Assembly (NCBI RefSeq): GCF_022832385.1
Contig: NZ_JALHLE010000005.1
Span: forward strand, 310,001 to 374,000
DNA: 64,000 nucleotides
From: Novosphingobium album (ex Hu et al. 2023)
GTDB lineage: Bacteria > Pseudomonadota > Alphaproteobacteria > Sphingomonadales > Sphingomonadaceae
Reading direction: 5' to 3'
In this document: positions 26,627 through 38,019 of the stretch, piece by piece
How the letters are laid out: every line of letters starts with the position of its first letter
How positions within the stretch are numbered: the stretch's first letter is position 1
Notes under the pieces: model-generated
What the model saw: only the letters and a program-made list of their open reading frames with translations
What the model was told of the DNA's origin: nothing
Database searches by the model: none
Translations under genes and position numbers: made by a program

Positions 26627-26672
26627 CCTCCCGGTATTTTTTAAATCAATCGTTTTAAATATTATCGGGAGG
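26627..26672. promoter_or_regulatory. 46-bp imperfect inverted repeat, candidate operator of the TetR/dioxygenase operon
   Basis: Two 19-base arms (26627-26645 and 26654-26672) mirror each other with three mismatches around an 8-base centre. The outer seven bases, CCTCCCG and CGGGAGG, are perfect and the inner part is AT-rich with TTTAAA in both arms. It lies 64 bases upstream of the regulator start, where a promoter is expected. It is longer than a usual 15-20 bp TetR site and may accommodate two dimers. Confidence 0.5.
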
Positions 26673-26694
26673 GTAAGCCCATGGGCACGTCCGG

Positions 26695-28449
<1,755 letters not shown>

Positions 28450-29253
28450 TCACATGAGACCCATGGAGCGCATGCTGGCAATGGCGTTGCCGGCCACGAT
28501 ACAATGATCGTCGAGCCCGACCTCAAGCGCCTCCACCACCGCGCGCATGCGCGCCGTCGCCGCAACGTCTGCGTCACTGGGCAACGCGCTGCCCGAAGGA
28601 TGGTTATGGGCCACCACCAGCCGCCGTGCGTCGAGGTCGAAAGCCCGGCGAACCGTGCGGCGCAAGGGGATCACCACCTCGCCGCGTTGGCCGCTGCTGT
28701 AGAAGTCCTCGGCGATGAACAACCCCTCTCCCGTGAAATAGAGGATCATTACGCATTCCTCGCGCCGCAAGCCGAGCCGCCGCACGAGGTAATGGCGGAA
28801 TTCCGGCGTACGGGTATCGACCGCTTCGCCCACAAGCGCCTCGCGCGCAGCAGCTTCGGCGAGGTGGCGGGCCGCGACAATCGCCGCGCCGACAGCCCAG
28901 CCTCCCTCTCCGCAACTCTCACACCCACGTCCACCGACCTCCGCCAGCGCTTTGTCAAGCGCAACCGCCGAAGCCGACCAGATCGTCCGCAGCGATCCGA
29001 AATGCCGGATCAAACGGCGCGCGATAGCTTTGGATTCACCACCTGCGTAGGGGAAAAGGAGTTCCGCCAGGACGGATAGCTGCCCAGCTTCTTCTGCCGC
29101 GACATGTGAAATGCCAGCCCCAGACCGAGCGCCGTGAGCTGAATGTACGAAGGGCTGACCGCCATCATGTCGTAGGCCATCCGGTTGATCTCGGTAAGCG
29201 AGAACCTGTAGACGTGCGCCGACATGGCTATGATCTGCGCGCTCCCTATCCAC
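28450..29253 (-). CDS. RadC-like JAB/MPN domain protein (start uncertain)
   Basis: The C-terminal half is a RadC-type JAB/MPN domain: HYLVRRLGLRREECVMILYF, then the metal motif VVAHNHPSGSALPSDADV and a Ser/His-rich end. The role of RadC-like proteins is unsettled. Similarity begins near LSVLAELLFPYAGGESKAIA, around 29066. No ATG lies in frame there. The nearest conventional start upstream is GTG 29253, without a Shine-Dalgarno, and it would overlap the next gene by 244 bases; a TTG near 29012 would cut into the helical domain. The true start may be a non-standard codon, with translation coupled to the upstream membrane protein gene. The end and the domain are firm; the start is not. Confidence 0.7.
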   Translation of the reverse strand: MDRERADHSHVGARLQVLAYRDQPDGLRHDGGQPFVHSAHGARSGAGISHVAAEEAGQLSVLAELLFPYAGGESKAIARRLIRHFGSLRTIWSASAVALDKALAEVGGRGCESCGEGGWAVGAAIVAARHLAEAAAREALVGEAVDTRTPEFRHYLVRRLGLRREECVMILYFTGEGLFIAEDFYSSGQRGEVVIPLRRTVRRAFDLDARRLVVAHNHPSGSALPSDADVAATARMRAVVEALEVGLDDHCIVAGNAIASMRSMGLM

Positions 29254-29522
29254 AGCGTGTAGACCCGGTTCGCCTGCAGCGCGACCGGAAAGAAGATCGC
29301 GAAGAAAGTGCAGTCGATGGCGAGGTGCCCAAGATCGAGGTGGTGCCAGAAAACCGACCCGTGCGCGAACCAGTGATAGAAAGGATGGGCCAGCGCCTCC
29401 GCTGCGAAGCTGCCCGCCAGTATGCGCTCCGGCGCGCCACCCCAGCGCAGCGCGGCAAGAAACACGATGAAGACATAAGCGTGCTGCAACTCGCTCTTCC
29501 AGGCCCATAACCACTCAAGCAT
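29010..29522 (-). CDS. Membrane protein of unknown function
   Basis: The product is 170 residues from ATG 29522 (GGAG 6 bases upstream). It has an N-terminal amphipathic part (MLEWLWAWKSELQHAY), four hydrophobic stretches, and many His and aromatic residues such as HPFYHWFAHGSVFWHHLDLG. The C-terminal 30 residues (SRQKKLGSYPSWRNSF onward) are polar and are encoded by bases that also encode the start of the RadC-like protein in another frame. No recognised family. It is part of a compact minus-strand group with the RadC-like, 110-residue and LuxR-HTH genes. Confidence 0.7.
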   Translation of the reverse strand: MLEWLWAWKSELQHAYVFIVFLAALRWGGAPERILAGSFAAEALAHPFYHWFAHGSVFWHHLDLGHLAIDCTFFAIFFPVALQANRVYTLWIGSAQIIAMSAHVYRFSLTEINRMAYDMMAVSPSYIQLTALGLGLAFHMSRQKKLGSYPSWRNSFSPTQVVNPKLSRAV

Positions 29523-29567
29523 GGACAGCTCCATGCCGGAGTGGCTGCGCGACGGAATGACGGCAAA

Positions 29568-29900
29568 TCAGGCCTGCAGGCGCACCGGCTCGACAGCAGC
29601 GGAGGCGGAATTCGGGCAATCGCCGGAATCGCCCACCGCCTTCACTTCCTGCCCCGTCCTGAGCAGTTCGCGGTGAACACGGATCATGTCGTTCTGGCTT
29701 TCGATCAGCGAGCGCTGGCTGCGAGCAAGACGCATCAGCGCGTTTTGACCGGCAAAGGTCTGGACACCTTCCGCACTGCGGGCGAGCAGCATCGCTTCCA
29801 TCAGCCGCGCCGAGGCGAGCAAAGCAGTGTCGAGCGAAAGTTCGGCTTCGGGAAGCTGGCGCGAGATACGGGCCGTGGCGGCGGAAATCGTGATCGGCAT
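29568..29900 (-). CDS. Small helical protein, unknown function
   Basis: The product is 110 residues, with a GGAGGG Shine-Dalgarno 5 bases before ATG 29900. The sequence is nearly all helix, with regular Leu/Ala spacing (ALLASARLMEAMLLARSAEG, RLARSQRSLIESQNDMIRVH), and may form a coiled coil. A single Cys lies near the C-terminus. No family recognised. It sits between the LuxR-HTH gene and the membrane protein gene with gaps of 75 and 45 bases, consistent with one operon. Confidence 0.65.
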   Translation of the reverse strand: MPITISAATARISRQLPEAELSLDTALLASARLMEAMLLARSAEGVQTFAGQNALMRLARSQRSLIESQNDMIRVHRELLRTGQEVKAVGDSGDCPNSASAAVEPVRLQA

Positions 29901-29975
29901 GGTTACCCTCCAACTGCCGCACCGGCCCGTTCGATGCGTCTGAAAAACTCATGTCAGGAGATCCGCCCGTGCCGG

Positions 29976-30551
29976 TCAGAACAGTCTGCTCAGCGCTTCC
30001 GCAACACCGAGGCCGACCATGGCGATGACGAGCATCCCCACGGCAATCGCGACCATGGCGGCGGTGCGGCTGAGCCCGGCATGGGCACCGTCGAGCACCT
30101 CCGGGACGACCCGGCCCACGCGTTCGTTCTGCCAGGGCGGCGTCAGCGTGAAAGTCACCGCGTCGGCCAGGGCGAGCTTGTCGGCAAAGGCGTCCTGAGA
30201 AGCACCTTGCGCAACAGCCGCCGCAGCCGGAACCTGAGGAATGTTATCTGGTAGCAGCTTACAGGTTTCGTCCAGATCCTGCTGATACTGGCGGTAGGCC
30301 CGCGCAAGCTCCGCCCGTGGCGGCCCGCCGGTACGGCTGCGCACTCCCTCGATCCGCTGGTTCACCGCACTTTCGGAGATGCCCAGCTCCCACGCGATTT
30401 CCTTGCTGGTACGGTTTTCTGCCACGAACCGCAGCACTTCATGCTGCTTGGCGGTCAGCCGGGCAAAAGCGCGCAGGAGAGCCGCAACCCGGCCATCCTT
30501 CTCGCAGTCAGCCCCCTGCCCGTCACCGGACATGAACAATCTGCGATTCAT
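29976..30551 (-). CDS. LuxR-type HTH protein with a C-terminal transmembrane anchor
   Basis: The product is 191 residues. Residues 30-75 hold a LuxR/GerE helix-turn-helix (LTAKQHEVLRFVAENRTSKE then IAWELGISESAVNQRIEGVR). A 70-residue polar linker follows, and one hydrophobic segment near residues 163-187 (AMVAIAVGMLVIAMVGLGVA) ends the chain. The HTH would sit in the cytosol with the C-terminus crossing the inner membrane, as in ToxR-like regulators but with the opposite family of HTH. No receiver or ligand domain is present. It is the first gene of a compact minus-strand group and may regulate it. Confidence 0.8.
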   Translation of the reverse strand: MNRRLFMSGDGQGADCEKDGRVAALLRAFARLTAKQHEVLRFVAENRTSKEIAWELGISESAVNQRIEGVRSRTGGPPRAELARAYRQYQQDLDETCKLLPDNIPQVPAAAAVAQGASQDAFADKLALADAVTFTLTPPWQNERVGRVVPEVLDGAHAGLSRTAAMVAIAVGMLVIAMVGLGVAEALSRLF

Positions 30552-30788
30552 GATGCGCTCTCATGATATCGTTCCGTGCCGCCAGCCCATACAGCCCCGA
30601 TAGCCCATGTTCCCGCGCGGAGCACCCCCCACGCTGCAAAAATGTTGGAGCAACTTGATCCGCTATCGAGCAATTTCCAACAGGCTGTTGCAATCACAGC
30701 CATTACATCCTCGAGCAAAAGCCCCAAAAATCAGCCGAATCTACCCTGCTCTGGAAACCGGCAGCACACAAACGGTCGCGCGCGCAGA

Positions 30789-31577
30789 TCACGTACCACC
30801 CAGGTTGCCTATGCCCTCGGAAGATACCTGAACACCAGTGGCGGTCACCCTCACGCCCTGCCGGTCCTCGGTCAGGTTTTCGGCGCGACACGAAGGCCGC
30901 GCGGGGCCTTCCAGCGAGTAAGGCCCAAGCGCGGTGAGAAACGTGCGCAGGAAGATTGCGACACCGAACATCTCGCCGCACTCCTCCACAACCATGTGCA
31001 GGGCCATCGTCCAGGTCTGGTAGATCGCATCGTTGTAGTTGGAAGCCTCGTATAGCTCAGCCTCCCAAAGCTCCATCCCCACGGCCGATCCCAGATAGAT
31101 GACCCCGGCCACCACGAACCGGACCTGCAGGCTGCGCTTCAGATTCCACCAGAATGGCAGCAGGATCAAAATGGCTGTGGCGGCGATGAAGATGTACGGA
31201 ACAACCCAGATGAAAGTGAACACGCCGCTGCCGCTGATCGGCAGTTCACTGACCCAGTCGTGGATTGCCGCATTTTCGTCCAGGGCCATGAAGCTGAATC
31301 CGGCCGCGAGGATTCCCCACCCGCGCCTTTCCAACGCATTCCCGCTTGAAGCGTAGAGCAGACCAGCCACACCGCCGCAGGCCAGCAGGCCCAGAGATGA
31401 AAAGGAGTTGGGCAGATTCCCTTCCCCCGCAATGTCGAACATTGCCGGCAGGTACAGCAACCGGTTATGGCCCTGCAGTCCCAGAGCGAAAAGCCCCAGG
31501 TAGGTCAGCGCGAAAAACGCGATCACCGCACAATGCCACGCAAAAAGAACCGAAGGCCTGGGAAGTGATATTTTCAT
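30789..31577 (-). CDS. Multi-pass membrane protein, unknown function
   Basis: A 262-residue inner-membrane protein with about six hydrophobic helices. The first begins at residue 8 (VLFAWHCAVIAFFALTYLGL); others include FTFIWVVPYIFIAATAILIL and VAGVIYLGSAVGMELWEAEL. Acidic and His residues lie within or beside helices (MALDENAAIHDW, MALHMVVEECGEMFG), suggesting a metal or quinone site. The C-terminal 45 residues are polar. A GGAAC motif precedes ATG 31577. No family recognised. Neighbouring intergenic regions of 237 and 338 bases make it a single-gene unit. Confidence 0.7.
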   Translation of the reverse strand: MKISLPRPSVLFAWHCAVIAFFALTYLGLFALGLQGHNRLLYLPAMFDIAGEGNLPNSFSSLGLLACGGVAGLLYASSGNALERRGWGILAAGFSFMALDENAAIHDWVSELPISGSGVFTFIWVVPYIFIAATAILILLPFWWNLKRSLQVRFVVAGVIYLGSAVGMELWEAELYEASNYNDAIYQTWTMALHMVVEECGEMFGVAIFLRTFLTALGPYSLEGPARPSCRAENLTEDRQGVRVTATGVQVSSEGIGNLGGT

Positions 31578-31915
31578 GAGCGTACCGTTCCTGTCCCCGT
31601 GTGATAAGGCCTTGACCGCCCATCAAAGCTGACAGCGATCTGACAGTAGTATCACCAGGCAAGTTACGTTCAACAAATATGGATGCCGGGAAGTCCGGAA
31701 ACGGGACAGGGAAACAGCACAGAAAGATGCAGCAAAGACGCAAGGCCATGCCGCAGTGCCCGGTTCTATCCCGAGACGAATAGAATCACGAACTGCACGG
31801 GCAAAGCAGAAAGGATTACGGCGTCGGTGGCGAGACACTTGCCCGTTTAACACTGGCAGGAGCGATCCAGGCCTTGTCCGGCACAGACCATGACACGCCC
31901 ATCGGATGGGCGGGA
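31578..31915. other. Intergenic region with a short hairpin after lepA
   Basis: This 338-base gap contains the promoter of the membrane protein gene and the 3' end of lepA. A perfect 7-base-pair hairpin (CGCCCAT, loop CGG, ATGGGCG) at 31896-31912 starts 3 bases after the lepA stop, but no T-run follows. I see no gene in the gap; short open frames lack Shine-Dalgarno sites and coding bias. Confidence 0.5.
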
Positions 31916-33733
<1,818 letters not shown>

Positions 33734-33765
33734 GAAAGCGCCGTTAGCAGCGCTTTTCGCCTCTG

Positions 33766-36498
33766 TCAGCCAGCCCTTTTCATCGAGTCCGGTGCTGTCC
33801 CCGGTTGCTCCCTGCGTTCCCGCTTCGGACGGGGCGGCGTGAACAGCACGCTGCCATTGCCATCAAGCTCCATCGGCTGGGCGAACTGAACGCCCATGCG
33901 GTCCGCGTCGCCCCAGCGCGCAATGGCCATCATCAGGTAGCCTTCAGCCAGATGCACGCCGAACTCCGTACCGGGAGGCACGTTCCACAGCCCTTCGATC
34001 AACGCGCCTGTCTGCGAGATATTGCGGATGGTGCCGTTGTACACGTGCTGCCCATGCTGCAGCACGACCTTGCGCAGCATCCTCTGGCGTGGGGCCCGCG
34101 CCGAACGTGGGCCCTGTGCCTCTGCGGCAAGGCCCTGCGCCAGTCGCTGCGCTGCGGCTTCCGAAGTGAGCGCCCTCTCGTAGATATGGCCCTGCACGTG
34201 GCTGCAGCCCAGCAAACGCACGAGATCCAGCTCGTCGAGCGTCTCCACGCCTTCCGCCGTGGTCTCCATGCCAAGCGCTTCGGCGAGGCTGACGATCGAG
34301 GAAATGATCGCGCCATTGCGGCTCCCCTCGACAGTGGCACCGCGCACGAAGCTCTGGTCGATCTTGATCTTGTCGAAGGGCGCCTTCTTCAGATAGCCGA
34401 GCGACGAATAGCCGGTGCCAAAGTCGTCCAGCGCCAGCCGCACGCCAATCCCCTTGAGCGCAGCGAACATGGTTTCGGTCGATCTGTCATCACCCAGGAA
34501 AACGCTTTCGGTGATTTCGAGTTCGAGACGGGAAGGCACGATCCCGGCTGCTGCAATGGCACTGGTAACGATCGCCGGCAGCGACGGGTTGGCGAATTGC
34601 AGCGGCGAGACGTTCACGGCGACGCGCACGTTTTCAGGCCAGGTCGCAAGATCGCTGCAGGCGGTGCGCAGCGCCCACTCGCCGATCTGCGAGACAAGGC
34701 CGGTTTCCTCGGCAATCGGGACGAACTTGGCCGGCGACATGTAGCCGTGCCGGGGATGATTCCAGCGCAGCAGCGCCTCGAAACCGGTGATGTTCTCGGT
34801 AATGGTGCGCACTTGCGGCTGATAGTGCAGCTCGAGTGCGCCATTGGCGATGGCGTCGCGCAGATCCTCTTCAAGCTGCTGGCGTTCCTTGGCATCGGAA
34901 TGCAGATCGTCGTCGTAGAAGTGATGGCGCCCGCGCCCCCCGCCCTTTGCCGCATAAAGGGCGAGGTCGGCATTGCGGATCAGTTCCTCCGCGCTGGTTC
35001 CGTCATCGGGACAGACAGATATCCCCAACGAGGCGCCGATGACGACACGCGCGCCATCGATCGAATAGGGGTGCGAAAGATTTTCAATGATCCGCCGCGC
35101 AAGATGGGCAAGCCCTTCGCGCTGGTGGTAACCGGGCAGGATCACCTGGAATTCATCGCCACCCAGACGGCCAACGCGCCCCATGTCGGCCACGGTGCTG
35201 GTCAACCGCTGCGCGACCTGCTTCAGCAAGGCGTCGCCAGCCGGATGGCCCATCGTGTCGTTGACTTGCTTGAAACGGTCCAGATCAAGCAGGAAGACTG
35301 CGCAAGCACGGCTGTCCACCCGGGGCGCCGTAAGGACCTTTTCCAGCCATTCAGCCATCTGGTAGCGGTTGGCAAGCTGGGTCAGCGAATCGAACCGTGC
35401 CAGCTGCGTCACATGCTGCTGGGATTTGCGAGTTTCCGTGAGATCCGTGCCGGACCCGCGAAACCCCATGAAGTTGTTGAACTGGTCCATGACCGGACGG
35501 CCGGAAATCGACCACCAGCGCTCCTCGTTCTCTCCCGTTGCAGCGCGGACCGACAATTCGCGAAAGGACGAACGGGTCGACAGATGGAACGGCAAGGTCC
35601 GTTCACTCTCCTGCGCCTGTGTCTCGAGTGCGAACAGGCCGGTAAAGGGCTTGCCTTCAAGGGCGCTCGGCTCCTTGCCCAGCAACTGGGCAATTCGCGG
35701 CGAAACATAGGTGACATGACCGCGGCGATCGGTTTCCCAGAACCACCCTTGCCCCGTCTCCTCGTATTCGTTGAGCAACTCCTCCGCGCGGCGCTGTTCA
35801 CGCTCTCGCTGTGCACGCGAACTCGCTTCATCAAGCGCTTTCCGGGATTGGCGAATAACCAGATACAACCCGAAACAGCTCCCCATGCCGAACATCAGCA
35901 TCGACGTCATCGAGCCGTCAAACACAGCCACACCGCTCCAGGCGGCCAAGGTCGCGGCGATGATCGACGTCAGCCGCCCTTCGAGCAGCGCGGCCGCGAT
36001 CAGCATCACGATCACGAATGCGCCGATAGTCAGGTTCCATGCGAGCGGGCCCTGCTCAGCGGTCCACCGTGCGACAGCGTAACCGAACAGGGCCATTGGC
36101 GAGGCAACAGCCACCAACATCAGCGGATAACGCCGCCAGTTGCGGTGATCGAGCCGCCCTTCCAGCCACGCAAACATCGTCGCGGAGGCAGAAATCATGA
36201 TGCCACCTGACATAGAGGCCGCAACCACGGGCATCGGGAGGGTCCGGGACAGCACGCTCAGCAACAGCGTCACGCCAAGCAGCGCAGGTCCCATGAGCCA
36301 CCAGCGGCTGGGGACGAAGAAATGCAGGGGATCGCTGGCCTGGCCAGACAGCAGGCGCGCGACATTTGCGCCTTCCTGATCACCATGCAGCGCGACTTCG
36401 GGAACTGCAGGCACACGGTCGCCGCGCGCAAAAGCGCGGGCTGTTCGGGCACCGGATTGTGCCGTTTCCGTTGATAGTCGAAGCCCTCGTCTGGCCAT
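33766..36498 (-). CDS. Membrane-anchored PAS-GGDEF-EAL-PilZ cyclic-di-GMP protein
   Basis: A 910-residue protein predicted to make, degrade and bind c-di-GMP. Order: about six transmembrane helices (residues 65-215), coiled coil, PAS/PAC (about 245-355), GGDEF at 446-450 intact, EAL at 574-576 (EALLRW), then PilZ (about 805-890). The EAL part keeps the [21 protein letters not shown] and KIDQSF residues and AEGVET, so phosphodiesterase activity is likely, although the QGY motif reads QGH. No RxxD inhibitory site precedes GGDEF. The PilZ part has an R-x-x-R then NISQTGA pattern. GGAGGG abuts the ATG at 36498, so a slightly later start is possible. Confidence 0.92.
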   Translation of the reverse strand: MARRGLRLSTETAQSGARTARAFARGDRVPAVPEVALHGDQEGANVARLLSGQASDPLHFFVPSRWWLMGPALLGVTLLLSVLSRTLPMPVVAASMSGGIMISASATMFAWLEGRLDHRNWRRYPLMLVAVASPMALFGYAVARWTAEQGPLAWNLTIGAFVIVMLIAAALLEGRLTSIIAATLAAWSGVAVFDGSMTSMLMFGMGSCFGLYLVIRQSRKALDEASSRAQREREQRRAEELLNEYEETGQGWFWETDRRGHVTYVSPRIAQLLGKEPSALEGKPFTGLFALETQAQESERTLPFHLSTRSSFRELSVRAATGENEERWWSISGRPVMDQFNNFMGFRGSGTDLTETRKSQQHVTQLARFDSLTQLANRYQMAEWLEKVLTAPRVDSRACAVFLLDLDRFKQVNDTMGHPAGDALLKQVAQRLTSTVADMGRVGRLGGDEFQVILPGYHQREGLAHLARRIIENLSHPYSIDGARVVIGASLGISVCPDDGTSAEELIRNADLALYAAKGGGRGRHHFYDDDLHSDAKERQQLEEDLRDAIANGALELHYQPQVRTITENITGFEALLRWNHPRHGYMSPAKFVPIAEETGLVSQIGEWALRTACSDLATWPENVRVAVNVSPLQFANPSLPAIVTSAIAAAGIVPSRLELEITESVFLGDDRSTETMFAALKGIGVRLALDDFGTGYSSLGYLKKAPFDKIKIDQSFVRGATVEGSRNGAIISSIVSLAEALGMETTAEGVETLDELDLVRLLGCSHVQGHIYERALTSEAAAQRLAQGLAAEAQGPRSARAPRQRMLRKVVLQHGQHVYNGTIRNISQTGALIEGLWNVPPGTEFGVHLAEGYLMMAIARWGDADRMGVQFAQPMELDGNGSVLFTPPRPKRERREQPGTAPDSMKRAG

Positions 36499-36688
36499 CC
36501 CTCCGTAATGCCCGAAATGGCATTTCGAAACGGTTAAACAACAGGTCAGGAGCAGAGGACAATCAGCACCTTGGCAACATTAGCAGGAACCTCACCTCCG
36601 CTGCTATTTTACTTGCCCAGCCCCCTCAGCCATGCTTGCTTGCGGTGAAGAAAACTGCACACGGTGCATTCTGGCGGGAGACAGGCAA

Positions 36689-37993
36689 GTGCGGCATATT
36701 GCAATCGTCGGATCGGGACCTGCGGGATACTACACGGCTGAGGCTGCACTCAAGCAATGGGGCGATTCCGTAAGGGTCGACATCTTCGATACCCTGCCCG
36801 TGCCGTTCGGCCTGATCCGCACCGGCGTCGCACCCGATCACCAATCCATCAAGGGCGTTTCCCGGCGATACGAAACCACTGCGCTCACTGACAACGTGCG
36901 GTTCGTGGGGAACGTCATGATCGGACGGGACCTCTCGATTGACGAGTTGCAGGACCTTTACGATGCCGTCGTTCTCGCCACCGGCGCCCCGAACGACCGC
37001 AAGCTGGGGCTTCCGGGCGAGGATTTGCCCAATGTCTTCGGTTCGGCCTCATTCGTAGGCTGGTACAACGGCCATCCGCATTTCGCCGGCCTCGACCCCG
37101 CGCTGAGCCACGATACCGCCGTTGTCATCGGCAATGGCAATGTCGCGCTCGACGTGGCGCGCATCCTCGCCAAGTCGCAGGAGGAATTCGCAGGGTCGGA
37201 CATCGTCTCACACGCGCTAAGCGCACTCGACACCTCGCAGGTGCGCCGCATCGTGATCCTCGGACGGCGCGGGCCGCACCAGATCGCCATGACGCCCAAG
37301 GAACTGGGCGAACTCGCACACCTGTCCCGCGCCTGCCCGCGCGTCGATACTGCCGACCTGCCCGCCGAAACGGAAGACGCAGCACTCGATCCCGGCCAGC
37401 GCAAGTCGGTCACCCACTTGCGTGCCTTTGCGGCAGCAGGCCCCTGCGCCGACCGGGATGTGGTGATCGAATTCGACTTCTTCGCTGCGCCCAAAGCGAT
37501 CATCGGCTGCGAGCGCGTCGAGGCCGTGGAAGTCGAGCGCACCCGGCTCGAAGACGGGAAGGCCGTCGGCACGGGTGAAACCTACAGCATCCCTGCCGGG
37601 CTTGTGATCGCCTGCATCGGCTATCAGACCTCGAAAATTCCGGACGTGCCCTTCGACGAACGCGGCGGCCGCTTTGCCAACGACGAGGGCCGCATCCGCC
37701 CCGGGCTCTATTGTGTCGGCTGGGCCCGCCGTGGCCCCACGGGCACAATCGGCACCAACAGGCCCGACGGCTTCGCTATCGTCGAAAAGATCGCGGAAGA
37801 CATCGGCGACGGCAGCGGCAAGGCGGGCCGGCCGGGCTTCGACGCATTGGCGGACGAGCGCGGCATCCAGATCATCAAGTTCACCGACTGGCAGAAGATC
37901 GACGAAGCCGAAATCGCCAACGCCCGTGACGGCGCCCCTCGCGAGAAGTTCGTCGCCGTCGAGCGCATGATAGAGGCGGCCGGCAGAACCTAG
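36689..37993 (+). CDS. Ferredoxin--NADP reductase, adrenodoxin reductase type
   Basis: An FAD enzyme moving electrons between NADPH and ferredoxins. GTG 36689 (GGGAG 8 bases upstream) gives 434 residues starting (M)RHIAIVGSGPAGYYTAEA, the FAD motif. The NADPH motif is VIGNGNVALDVARIL. VPFGLIRTGVAPDHQ and YCVGWARRGPTGTIGTN are hallmarks of the FprA/adrenodoxin reductase class, which differs from plant-type FNR. It is divergent from the c-di-GMP gene with a 190-base promoter region. It could supply electrons to a P450 via a ferredoxin, but no ferredoxin gene is in the window. Confidence 0.93.
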   Translation: MRHIAIVGSGPAGYYTAEAALKQWGDSVRVDIFDTLPVPFGLIRTGVAPDHQSIKGVSRRYETTALTDNVRFVGNVMIGRDLSIDELQDLYDAVVLATGAPNDRKLGLPGEDLPNVFGSASFVGWYNGHPHFAGLDPALSHDTAVVIGNGNVALDVARILAKSQEEFAGSDIVSHALSALDTSQVRRIVILGRRGPHQIAMTPKELGELAHLSRACPRVDTADLPAETEDAALDPGQRKSVTHLRAFAAAGPCADRDVVIEFDFFAAPKAIIGCERVEAVEVERTRLEDGKAVGTGETYSIPAGLVIACIGYQTSKIPDVPFDERGGRFANDEGRIRPGLYCVGWARRGPTGTIGTNRPDGFAIVEKIAEDIGDGSGKAGRPGFDALADERGIQIIKFTDWQKIDEAEIANARDGAPREKFVAVERMIEAAGRT

Positions 37994-38019
37994 AGTCAGG
38001 ACCTGGTCCGCCTGACGCT

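Noticed and set aside
33805..36210. 801-codon open frame opposite the GGDEF-EAL gene
   Set aside because: Low-information, His/Arg/Gln-rich translation, fully antisense to a multi-domain gene with intact motifs.
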